A stretch of DNA of 38,451 bases, from positions 1-38,451 of the forward strand of contig JAFIEE010000008.1 of assembly GCA_020832705.1 (NCBI GenBank). Direction: 5' to 3'. The DNA comes from Paracoccaceae bacterium. Its GTDB lineage: Bacteria; Pseudomonadota; Alphaproteobacteria; Rhodobacterales; Rhodobacteraceae. Below are positions 19,609 to 27,996 of the stretch, in pieces (position 1 is the stretch's first letter; every line of letters begins with the position of its first letter). The position numbers were made by a program, and so were the translations under genes. The notes below the pieces were generated by a model. It was not told the DNA's origin, did no database searches, and worked only from the letters and a program-made list of their open reading frames with translations.

Positions 19609-21480
19609 GTGTTCCACGTGAAACATTTCGATGTTATCGTTATCGGCGCCGGGCACGCAGGGGTAGAGGCTGCCGACGCAGCGTCCAGAATGGGCGCGCG
19701 GACTGCGTTGATCAGTTTTCGCCGCGAAGATGCCGGTGTGATGTCATGTAACCCGGCAGTGGGCGGTGTCGGAAAGGGTCATCTTGTTCGTGAGATCGAT
19801 GCCCTTGATGGTGTTATGGGGCGCGCGGCTGACCATGCCGGTATCCAGTTTCGGCTGCTGAACCGCAGTAAAGGTCCGGCGGTCCAGGGTCCGCGGGCGC
19901 AGAGTGACCGGAAGCGGTACCGAGCGTTCATTCAGTCCCATTTGCGCGGAGCGCCGAATATCGAATTCCTTGCTGCAGAGGTGGTTGCGCTTCAAATGGC
20001 CGGGGATCGGGTGGAGGGTGTCGTCCTGCGAGATGGCACAGGACTGTCATCTTCGGTGACCATCCTGACTACCGGGACGTTTCTGCGCGGTGTGATGCAT
20101 ATCGGTGATCAGCAAGAGGCAGGCGGGCGTCTTGGGGATGCTGCCGCCACGCAGCTCGCCACACAGTTGCGCATGCTTGACCTCCCGCTTGGTCGGCTGA
20201 AGACGGGAACGCCGCCACGGCTGGACGGCAGAAGCATCGACTGGACACGGCTGCAGGCGCAGCCCGGCGACGATCGACCCGAGATGCTTTCTTTTCTTTC
20301 GGATGCGCCGACGGCACGGCAGGTCGCCTGTGCGATCACTCATACGAATGATCGCACACATGACATCATCCGCGCACATCTGGACCAATCGGCGATTTAT
20401 GGCGGGCATATCGAAAGCGCGGGCCCACGGTACTGCCCGTCGATTGAGGACAAGGTGGTCAGGTTCGCGGAGAAGCAGTCGCATCAGATTTTTCTGGAAC
20501 CGGAAGGGCTTCATACCGATACAGTCTATCCCAACGGGATCTCGACCTCCCTGCCGCTCGCCGTGCAGGAGGAGTACGTGCGGACGATTGAGGGGCTTGA
20601 ACATGCGCGCATCCTGCAACCGGGGTATGCGATCGAGTATGATTTCGTTGACCCGCGGTGTCTGGGCGTCGATATGGCGTTGCGCAGGGTGCGCGGGCTC
20701 TATCTTGCAGGCCAGATCAATGGAACCACCGGGTATGAAGAAGCGGCGGCGCAGGGGCTTGTTGCCGGTCTGAATGCGGCCGCCGCGGCACTGGGGCAGA
20801 CACCGGCAAGCTTCGATCGGACAAACAGTTACATCGGCGTGATGATTGATGATCTCACCAGCCGGGGCGTGACCGAGCCGTATCGTATGTTCACCTCGCG
20901 TGCGGAATACCGACTGTCGCTACGCGCAGATAATGCGGACCAACGTCTGACCCCCATGGGTCTGGAGATTGGATGCGTTGGAACGATCCGCCGGCAGCGG
21001 TTCGAGGAAAAGATGAGGGCGCTCGATCGGACCCGTGAAGCGCTGGAAGGCGAGGCGTTCACCCCTGCTGCGTTGCATGTTGCAGGGTTCCGCGTGAACC
21101 AGGATGGTGTGCGGCGCTCGCTCATGGATCTTCTGTCCCTACCTGATGTCGGATTCGATGAACTGGTGCGCCTTGCGCCTGCGCTCGCCTCTACGCCGTC
21201 TCGGATTCGAGAGCAACTGGCGCGGGAAGCGGTTTACCGAAACTACCTCGACCGCCAGGAGGCCGAGATTGCAGCGGTCCGGCGGGATGAAGCGCGTCCG
21301 ATTCCGCGTGATCTGGATTTTGACCTTGTCGAGGGATTGTCGCGTGAACTGCAAGGGAAGCTGTCTGCTGTGCGGCCCTCAACGATCGCGCAAGCCGCGC
21401 GTATTGACGGGATGACACCGACGGCGCTTGTTCGATTGGTGCTTCACCTGGATCAGGGGCGGCGGCAACGCGTTTCATGA
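19609..21480 (+). CDS. mnmG: tRNA uridine-5-carboxymethylaminomethyl(34) synthesis enzyme MnmG
   Basis: 623 aa, GTG start; [37 protein letters not shown]...[22 protein letters not shown]. Confidence 0.95.
   Translation: MFHVKHFDVIVIGAGHAGVEAADAASRMGARTALISFRREDAGVMSCNPAVGGVGKGHLVREIDALDGVMGRAADHAGIQFRLLNRSKGPAVQGPRAQSDRKRYRAFIQSHLRGAPNIEFLAAEVVALQMAGDRVEGVVLRDGTGLSSSVTILTTGTFLRGVMHIGDQQEAGGRLGDAAATQLATQLRMLDLPLGRLKTGTPPRLDGRSIDWTRLQAQPGDDRPEMLSFLSDAPTARQVACAITHTNDRTHDIIRAHLDQSAIYGGHIESAGPRYCPSIEDKVVRFAEKQSHQIFLEPEGLHTDTVYPNGISTSLPLAVQEEYVRTIEGLEHARILQPGYAIEYDFVDPRCLGVDMALRRVRGLYLAGQINGTTGYEEAAAQGLVAGLNAAAAALGQTPASFDRTNSYIGVMIDDLTSRGVTEPYRMFTSRAEYRLSLRADNADQRLTPMGLEIGCVGTIRRQRFEEKMRALDRTREALEGEAFTPAALHVAGFRVNQDGVRRSLMDLLSLPDVGFDELVRLAPALASTPSRIREQLAREAVYRNYLDRQEAEIAAVRRDEARPIPRDLDFDLVEGLSRELQGKLSAVRPSTIAQAARIDGMTPTALVRLVLHLDQGRRQRVS
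19610..19625. promoter_or_regulatory. parS: parS centromere-like site (ParB binding)
   Basis: TGTTCCACGTGAAACA: matches the widely conserved chromosomal parS TGTTNCACGTGAAACA at all positions; within 3.3 kb of parB. Confidence 0.93.
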
Positions 21481-22097
21481 CGTTGACACCGGAGCCATTT
21501 CGCCTCGATGTTTCACGTGAAACAGAAGCGCGGCTGAAATCCTTCCTGACGCTCCTGCGGCGCTGGAATGGCCGCATCAACCTTGTTTCGCGCGCAACGC
21601 TCGAGGATGCGTGGGAGCGCCATGTCGTCGACTCCGCGCAACTTCTGGCGCTTTGCCCGGAAGGCGCCCGGCACTGGGTCGATCTGGGATCCGGTGGCGG
21701 CTTGCCGGGGGTTGTCATTGCTTGCCTTGCCGCCGAGACCCACCCCGATCTGGCGGTTACACTGATCGAAAGCGACGCAAGGAAATGCGTTTTTCTTCAG
21801 ACGACAGCCAACGAACTCGGGTTGAGCCTGCGCATCCTGCGCGCGCGGATCGAGGCAACCACCCCGCAACAGGCTGACGTGGTATCCGCTCGCGCGCTCG
21901 CGCCGCTGGACCGACTCCTGCCCCTGGTTGCCCGGCACATGGCCATCAACGGATGCGCTCTGCTCCCGAAAGGCGCCAGACATCGCGCAGAAATCACCGC
22001 AGCGCTTGCAAGCTGGCGCTTTTCGTATGAAGTTCATCCCAGCCGGATCTCACCCGCATCGGTCATACTCAAAGTCGAAGGTCTCCGCCGTGCATGA
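21477..22097 (+). CDS. rsmG: 16S rRNA (guanine(527)-N(7))-methyltransferase RsmG
   Basis: 206 aa, [30 protein letters not shown]...[16 protein letters not shown]; overlaps mnmG stop by 4 bp. Confidence 0.94.
   Translation: MTLTPEPFRLDVSRETEARLKSFLTLLRRWNGRINLVSRATLEDAWERHVVDSAQLLALCPEGARHWVDLGSGGGLPGVVIACLAAETHPDLAVTLIESDARKCVFLQTTANELGLSLRILRARIEATTPQQADVVSARALAPLDRLLPLVARHMAINGCALLPKGARHRAEITAALASWRFSYEVHPSRISPASVILKVEGLRRA
21509..21524. promoter_or_regulatory. parS: parS centromere-like site (ParB binding)
   Basis: TGTTTCACGTGAAACA, perfect 16-bp palindrome identical to the canonical chromosomal parS; inside rsmG codons encoding DVSRET. Confidence 0.96.
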
Positions 22098-22896
22098 TCG
22101 CCGCATCGTTGCCATCGCCAACCAGAAGGGCGGCGTCGGCAAGACAACAACGGCCATCAACCTCGCTGCCGCGCTCGCCGAGCGCGGCCAGACCGTCCTT
22201 GTGATCGATCTTGATCCCCAGGGCAATGCTTCGACCGGTCTCGGGATCGAGGCCGGGCAGCGTCAGCTCACCAGCTATGACCTGATCCTTGGCGACGTGG
22301 CCGCTGGTGCGATCATTCAGGATACGGGGCTGCAGAACCTTTCCATCTGCCCTGCAAACGCCGATCTGGCCTCGGCCGATCTGGAGCTTGCCGTTCATCG
22401 CGATCGCACACACACCTTGCGCGCGGCCCTGCGGCAGCCCGATCTGACCGGAGGACAATTCGATTACATCCTGATCGACTGCCCGCCGTCGCTTAACCTT
22501 CTGACGATCAACGCCCTTGTGGCCGCCGACGCGGTTCTGGTGCCCTTGCAGAGCGAATTCTTCGCGCTCGAAGGGCTGTCACAGCTCATGCTCACGGTGC
22601 GCGAAATCCGTCAGTCCGCCAATCCGGCGCTGCGCATCGAAGGCATTCTGCTCACCATGTACGATCAGCGCAACAAGCTCTCGCAGCAGGTCGAACAAGA
22701 TGCCCGCGCCACTCTGGGCGATCTGGTCCTGACCACGATGATCCCCCGCAACGTGCGCGTCAGCGAGGCACCCTCTCACGCCGTGCCGGTGCTCAGCTAT
22801 GACACGGCATCGCGTGGCGCCATCGCCTATCGCGCCTTGGCGCGCGAGATACTGCTGAAACACGGGAAACTGAAAGCGCAAGGAGAACTGACGTGA
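22090..22896 (+). CDS. parA: chromosome partitioning ATPase ParA
   Basis: GTG start [53 protein letters not shown]...; overlaps rsmG stop by 8 bp. Confidence 0.94.
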   Translation: MHDRRIVAIANQKGGVGKTTTAINLAAALAERGQTVLVIDLDPQGNASTGLGIEAGQRQLTSYDLILGDVAAGAIIQDTGLQNLSICPANADLASADLELAVHRDRTHTLRAALRQPDLTGGQFDYILIDCPPSLNLLTINALVAADAVLVPLQSEFFALEGLSQLMLTVREIRQSANPALRIEGILLTMYDQRNKLSQQVEQDARATLGDLVLTTMIPRNVRVSEAPSHAVPVLSYDTASRGAIAYRALAREILLKHGKLKAQGELT

Positions 22897-23786
22897 CCGA
22901 ACGCAGGTTGGACCGTCGCGGGCTCGGCCGCGGCCTCTCGGCTCTCATGGCGGATATCAACGCCAGCGCCGCCGAAGATGCGGGCACGGCGGAAAGCGCC
23001 GGTATCCGCACCATACCGATCGAATCCCTTGCCCCGAATCCTGATCAGCCGCGCCGCAGTTTTCCCCAACAGGCGCTGGAAGAGCTTGCCGCATCGATCC
23101 GCGAGCGCGGAATCATCCAGCCCCTGATTGCCCGCCCGGTCGCTGATCAGCCCGACAGGTTCGAAATCGTCGCCGGCGAACGTCGCTGGCGTGCAGCGCA
23201 ACTGGCGCAACTGCACGAAGTACCGGTCCTGCTGCGCGAGCTGTCCGATACCGAAGTTCTCGAGGTCGCCATCATCGAGAATATCCAGCGCGCGGACCTC
23301 AACCCTATCGAGGAAGCCACAGGGTACCGCCAGTTGATCGAACGGTTCGGCCACACGCAGGAAAGGCTGGCGGGCGCCATGGGCAAGAGCCGCAGCCATA
23401 TCGCCAACCTGCTCCGGCTCCTCACCCTGCCCCCTGAGGTGCAGCAGCACGTCAGCGCCGGAAAGCTCAGCGCCGGCCATGCCCGCGCCCTTGTGAGCAC
23501 CGTGAATCCGGCCGAACTGGCCCGACAGGTGATTGCCCGTGGCCTGTCGGTGCGCGAAACCGAAGCGCTGGCGCAATCGCCCGGCAAGTCCAGGCGTCGC
23601 AGCGGTGCAGGTCCGGGCCCGGCCAAGGATGCCGACACCCGCATCCTGGAACAGGATCTGGCGACCAACCTGGGCATGTCGGTCAGCATCGACCATCATC
23701 CGGGGGGCGAGGGCCGCATGATCATACGCTACAAGTCACTGGAACAATTGGATCATCTCTGTCAGGCGCTGTCTTTCAATCGCTGA
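22893..23786 (+). CDS. parB: chromosome partitioning protein ParB
   Basis: 297 aa, RGLGRGLSALMADI...IPIESLAPNPDQPRRSFPQQALEELAASIRERGIIQPL...GERRWRAAQLA...ENIQRADLNPIEEATGYRQL. Confidence 0.95.
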   Translation: MTERRLDRRGLGRGLSALMADINASAAEDAGTAESAGIRTIPIESLAPNPDQPRRSFPQQALEELAASIRERGIIQPLIARPVADQPDRFEIVAGERRWRAAQLAQLHEVPVLLRELSDTEVLEVAIIENIQRADLNPIEEATGYRQLIERFGHTQERLAGAMGKSRSHIANLLRLLTLPPEVQQHVSAGKLSAGHARALVSTVNPAELARQVIARGLSVRETEALAQSPGKSRRRSGAGPGPAKDADTRILEQDLATNLGMSVSIDHHPGGEGRMIIRYKSLEQLDHLCQALSFNR

Positions 23787-23813
23787 AATGCGGTCCAGTG
23801 ATGACCGGCGAAT

Positions 23814-23838
23814 GGGGCATCGACCGGGCCATTGCCCC
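23814..23838. terminator. possible hairpin terminator between convergent parB and ecm
   Basis: GGGGCA-N13-TGCCCC inverted repeat in a 60-bp convergent gap; no T tract. Confidence 0.3.
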
Positions 23839-23846
23839 GCTGGAAA

Positions 23847-25820
23847 TCATTCGGCAGCCTCGGTCTGCCCGCCCACCAGTCCGACAATATCCATCATGAT
23901 CCGGTTGAGCCGGAAATCCTTGGGGGTATAGACCGCGGCCACCCCGAAACTGCGCAATTGCGCCGCGTCCTCGTCAGGGATGATCCCGCCCACAATCACC
24001 GGCACATGGCCCAGCCCGGCCTCCTGCATCTCGCGCATCACGGCTCGCACCAACGGGACATGACTCCCCGACAGGATCGACAGGCCCACAACATGCGCCC
24101 CCTCCTCCTTCGCCGCCCGCACGATCTCGTCCGGGGTCAGCCGAATGCCTTCGTACTGTATTTCCATCCCGCAGTCGCGCGCCCGCGCAGCGATCTGTTC
24201 GGCGCCGTTGGAATGCCCGTCCAGCCCCGGTTTGCCGACCACGAATTTCAGCCGCCGCCCCAGCCGTGCCGAAACTGCATCAACGGCGGCGCGAATCTCG
24301 TCCAGCCCCTCGGTGCGATTCGACGGCGCCACCGCAACCCCCGTGGGCGCGCGATACTCCCCGAAAGCGGCCCGAATCGCCGTCCCCCATTCGCCGGTGG
24401 TGGCCCCGGCCCGCGCGGCAGCCAGCGTCGGGCCCATGATGTTGCGCCCGTCCTGCGCCGCCGCGCGCAGATCGGCCAGTGCCGCCTGCACCCGTGCGCC
24501 GTCGCGTGCCGTCCGCCAGGCCTGAAGCCGCGCGATCTGGTCCGCCTCGGCCGCCGCGTCCACCTTCATGATCGCGCCCTCGCCCGCGGTCAGAGGCGAA
24601 ACCTCGGTCGTGGTGAACCGGTTCACCCCAACCACCACGGTCTCGCCGCTTTCAATCCCGGCCAGCCGCGCCGCGTTCGATTCCACCAGCGCCCGCTTCA
24701 TGTGCCCGATCGCCCGGACCGCGCCGCCCATGGCGTCGATCTGCGCAAGCTCCGCCCGCGCCCCGTCCTTCAGCGCATCCACCTTGCGTTCCACAGCCGG
24801 GTTGCCCTCGAACAGGTCGTCGTATTCCAGAAGGTCCGTCTCATAGGCCAGCACCTGCTGCATCCGGAGCGACCATTGCTGGTCCCAGGGGCGCGGCAGC
24901 CCCAGCGCCTCGTTCCAGGCCGGAAGCTGGACTGCCCGCGCCCGCGCTGATTTCGAAAGCGTCACCGCCAGCATCTCGATCAGGATCCGGTAAACGTTGT
25001 TCTCCGGCTGCTGTTCGGTCAGCCCCAGCGAATTGACCTGCACCCCGTACCGGAATCGCCGGAAGCGCGGATCGTCCACCCCGTAACGGTCGCGGCAGAT
25101 TTCATCCCACAACTCGGTGAAGGCGCGCATCTTGCACAGCTCGGTCACAAACCTGATTCCTGCGTTCACAAAGAAGCTGATCCGCCCCACCATCGCCGGA
25201 AATTCGGCGGTCGGCACCTTGGTCCGCAAATCGTCCAGCACCGCCGTCGCCGTGGCCAGCGCAAAGGCCAGCTCCTGCTCCGGCGTGGCCCCCGCTTCCT
25301 GCAGATGATAGGAACACACGTTCATCGGATTCCATCTCGGCATGTGTTCCCGGGTCCAGGCCGCGACATCGGTGATCATCCGCAGCGAAGGCTCCGGCGG
25401 GCAGATATAGGTCCCGCGCGAAAGGTATTCCTTGATGATGTCGTTCTGCACCGTGCCCTGCAGCTTCGAGACATCGGCACCCTGCTCCTCGGCCACCACC
25501 ACATAAAGCGCCAGCAACCAGGGTGCCGTCGCGTTGATGGTCATCGAGGTGTTCATCTGCTCCAGCGGGATCGAATCGAACAGCATCCGCATGTCGCCCA
25601 GATGCGCCACCGGCACCCCGACCTTGCCGACCTCGCCACGGGCCAGCACATGGTCACTGTCGTATCCCGTTTGCGTCGGCAGGTCGAAAGCCACGCTGAG
25701 CCCGGTCTGCCCCTTGGACAGGTTGGTGCGATACAGTGCGTTCGACGCGGCAGCGGTGGAATGCCCGGCATAGGTCCGGAACAGCCAGGGTTTGTCACGC
25801 GCAGCAGGGGTGTCGGTCAT
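23847..25820 (-). CDS. ecm: ethylmalonyl-CoA mutase-type (MeaA/Ecm), B12-dependent acyl-CoA mutase
   Basis: 657 aa, KPWLFRTYAGHSTAAASNALYRTNLSKGQTGLSVAFDLPTQTGYDSDHVLARGEVGKVGVPVAHLGDM..., strongly resembles Rhodobacter ethylmalonyl-CoA mutase; C-terminal cobalamin domain GLDGHSNGAEQIA. Confidence 0.92.
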   Translation of the reverse strand: MTDTPAARDKPWLFRTYAGHSTAAASNALYRTNLSKGQTGLSVAFDLPTQTGYDSDHVLARGEVGKVGVPVAHLGDMRMLFDSIPLEQMNTSMTINATAPWLLALYVVVAEEQGADVSKLQGTVQNDIIKEYLSRGTYICPPEPSLRMITDVAAWTREHMPRWNPMNVCSYHLQEAGATPEQELAFALATATAVLDDLRTKVPTAEFPAMVGRISFFVNAGIRFVTELCKMRAFTELWDEICRDRYGVDDPRFRRFRYGVQVNSLGLTEQQPENNVYRILIEMLAVTLSKSARARAVQLPAWNEALGLPRPWDQQWSLRMQQVLAYETDLLEYDDLFEGNPAVERKVDALKDGARAELAQIDAMGGAVRAIGHMKRALVESNAARLAGIESGETVVVGVNRFTTTEVSPLTAGEGAIMKVDAAAEADQIARLQAWRTARDGARVQAALADLRAAAQDGRNIMGPTLAAARAGATTGEWGTAIRAAFGEYRAPTGVAVAPSNRTEGLDEIRAAVDAVSARLGRRLKFVVGKPGLDGHSNGAEQIAARARDCGMEIQYEGIRLTPDEIVRAAKEEGAHVVGLSILSGSHVPLVRAVMREMQEAGLGHVPVIVGGIIPDEDAAQLRSFGVAAVYTPKDFRLNRIMMDIVGLVGGQTEAAE

Positions 25821-25969
25821 CGGAACCTCGTGCAGGTCAGGATTGTGCGCAACAGTGGCGCAACATTATTGCCTTTGGCATCGCCCGGACGCAAGATAAT
25901 GTCAACCAAAAATCGCTGCAGCGCGGCAATCCCGGCCACCCCGGGACTGCCGCGCCTGCACCCACCGCT

Positions 25970-26245
25970 TCAGCCCAGTTCCACGCCGCCGCTGTCCTCG
26001 ATCCCCTCCCACCACTTGATCTCGATTTCCAGACTGTGCTGCATGCCCTTGCCGCCCTTCTCCTCATCCTCCACCTTGATCTCCAGGACAAGCTGCCCCG
26101 GCAGGTCCAGCGCAAGTTCCGTGTCGCCCTGTTTCAGCGTCACGCGCCCGGTGTCGATCTTCTCCGCCACCGCGCGCAGGAATGCGCTGACGTCCGCACG
26201 GCTCTTGCGCTCTTCGCTTTCGAACAGGGTGATCTCGCGTCCCAT
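25970..26245 (-). CDS. amphi-Trp domain-containing small protein
   Basis: 91 aa MGREITLFESEERKSRADVSAFLRAVAEKIDTGRVTLKQGDTELALDLPGQLVLEIKVEDEEKGGKGMQHSLEIEIKWWEG; WW-containing amphi-Trp pattern. Confidence 0.82.
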   Translation of the reverse strand: MGREITLFESEERKSRADVSAFLRAVAEKIDTGRVTLKQGDTELALDLPGQLVLEIKVEDEEKGGKGMQHSLEIEIKWWEGIEDSGGVELG

Positions 26246-26412
26246 GACCGTCTCCTTTCGTTTCCGGTGCGGACAGTTTCCCTGCGACCTGTCGGCGCAG
26301 CCTTGATCTGTCTCAATGCGCTGTCCACAACCGTTGCGCGCATCGGTCTGGAACGGCCTCAGCCGGGACGAAAAGCCGTTGTCTGACCCCGGATATCCTG
26401 TAAAGCAGGGTC

Positions 26413-27855
26413 ATGACCGCGACCGTCGAACTGCCGTATTGGGTCCTTCTGCTGGTGCTGGGCTTTGCGGCCGTGGCGGCGCTGGACCGGGTTCTGGTGC
26501 CCTCGGTCCGTTGGTTTCTGCGTCGCCGGATGCAGCGCGCCGTGGACCGGCTGAACCAGCGCCTGTCGGTGCCGATCCAGCCCTTCAAGCTCATGCGCCG
26601 GCAGGACCAGATCACCCGCCTGATCTATGACCCGCAGGTGATGGAATCCGTCGCGACCTATGCCGCGGAACAGGGGATGCCGCAGGACATCGCCTTCGAA
26701 CGCGCCCGCTCCTATGCCCGCGAGATCGTGCCCGGGTTCTCCACGGCCACCTATTTCGGCTTTGCCACGAAACTTGCACAAACCATCAGCCAGGGGCTCT
26801 ATGACGTCCACCTCGGCGGGGCCGATGACAGTGCATTGCGCAAGATCGACCCGCGCGCAGCGGTTGTCTTTGTCATCAATCACCGCTCCAACATGGATTA
26901 CGTGCTGGTCACCTGGCTTGCCTCGCGCCACTCGGCCTTGTCCTATGCGGTGGGGGAATGGGCCCGGATCTGGCCGTTGAAGGCGCTGATCCGGGCGATG
27001 GGCGCCTATTTCATCCGGCGGCGCTATTCCAACAACCTCTATCGCGCGGTTCTGGCGCGCTATGTCCAGATGTCGGTGCAGCAGGGCACCACCCAGGCGA
27101 TATTTCTCGAAGGGGGGCTCAGCCTTGATGGCAGTGTCGGACCTGCGCGGCTGGGGCTGCTGACCTATATCGTGCGCGATTTCCTGCCCAATGGCGGGGG
27201 CGGCGCGGGGCGCGATGTCGTCTTTGTCCCCGTCGGCGTCAGCTATGACCGGGTGCTCGAGGACCGTGTGCTGATCGCCGCCCAGGCGGCGAGGAAGCGC
27301 CGCTTTCCGGTGCAGCCCCGGGTGATCGCCCGCTTCGTCTGGGGCGTGCTGTGGAAGCGGTTGCGCGGGCGGTTTGCGCGGTTCGGTCATGCCGCTGTCT
27401 GCTACGGGGCGCCGGTGTCGCTGCAGGCGTTCCTTGCCACCGCCCCCGATGGATCGGTCGAGGCGCTGGGCGACAGCCTCATGGCGCGCATCCGTGCGAC
27501 CGTGCCGATCCTGCCGGTGCCGCTGGCGGCGGCCGCGATGGTCGACAGCGAAGATCCGCAGGACCGCGCCGCCCTGATCGATCGCGCAGGGACGCTGGTG
27601 CGCGACCTCGAGGCGCTGGGCGCCTGGCTGCATCTGCCCGGCGGGTCGGTGGAGAACGCCCTGGAGGAGGGGCTGCAGGCGCTGGCCCTGCGCGGAATCA
27701 TCACGCAGGATGGCCCGCGCTTCAGCCGGGTGCCCGAACAGGAGGGCGTGCTGCGTTACTACGCCGCCTCGGTCCGGCAACGGCTGGGCGCCGAGGGCCT
27801 GACCACCACGGCAACGCGCAATCCCTCGGCAATTCCGGCGCCAAAACCAGGGTGA
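26413..27855 (+). CDS. plsB: glycerol-3-phosphate 1-O-acyltransferase (PlsB-like)
   Basis: 480 aa with acyltransferase block NHRSNMDYVL (HX4D), FIRRRYSNNLYR and FLEGGLS. Confidence 0.88.
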   Translation: MTATVELPYWVLLLVLGFAAVAALDRVLVPSVRWFLRRRMQRAVDRLNQRLSVPIQPFKLMRRQDQITRLIYDPQVMESVATYAAEQGMPQDIAFERARSYAREIVPGFSTATYFGFATKLAQTISQGLYDVHLGGADDSALRKIDPRAAVVFVINHRSNMDYVLVTWLASRHSALSYAVGEWARIWPLKALIRAMGAYFIRRRYSNNLYRAVLARYVQMSVQQGTTQAIFLEGGLSLDGSVGPARLGLLTYIVRDFLPNGGGGAGRDVVFVPVGVSYDRVLEDRVLIAAQAARKRRFPVQPRVIARFVWGVLWKRLRGRFARFGHAAVCYGAPVSLQAFLATAPDGSVEALGDSLMARIRATVPILPVPLAAAAMVDSEDPQDRAALIDRAGTLVRDLEALGAWLHLPGGSVENALEEGLQALALRGIITQDGPRFSRVPEQEGVLRYYAASVRQRLGAEGLTTTATRNPSAIPAPKPG

Positions 27856-27996
27856 CGCGCCCCCTTCGCGTGGCGGGCGCGACATAAAATTACAATTTCT
27901 GCCGGGGACGGGTTGCAATGTTGCGCGCCCGATTCTATCCATGCTGCAGGGCCGCATCGATTCTGCAATGCGGCATTGCTCTGGATGGAGGCACCC

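Noticed and set aside
25845-25870. GCCACTG on the minus strand upstream of ecm, as in cobalamin riboswitches (attractive because Ecm needs B12)
   Set aside because: Other conserved riboswitch blocks and P1 stem are not visible; the sequence is better explained by the GTTGCGC repeats.
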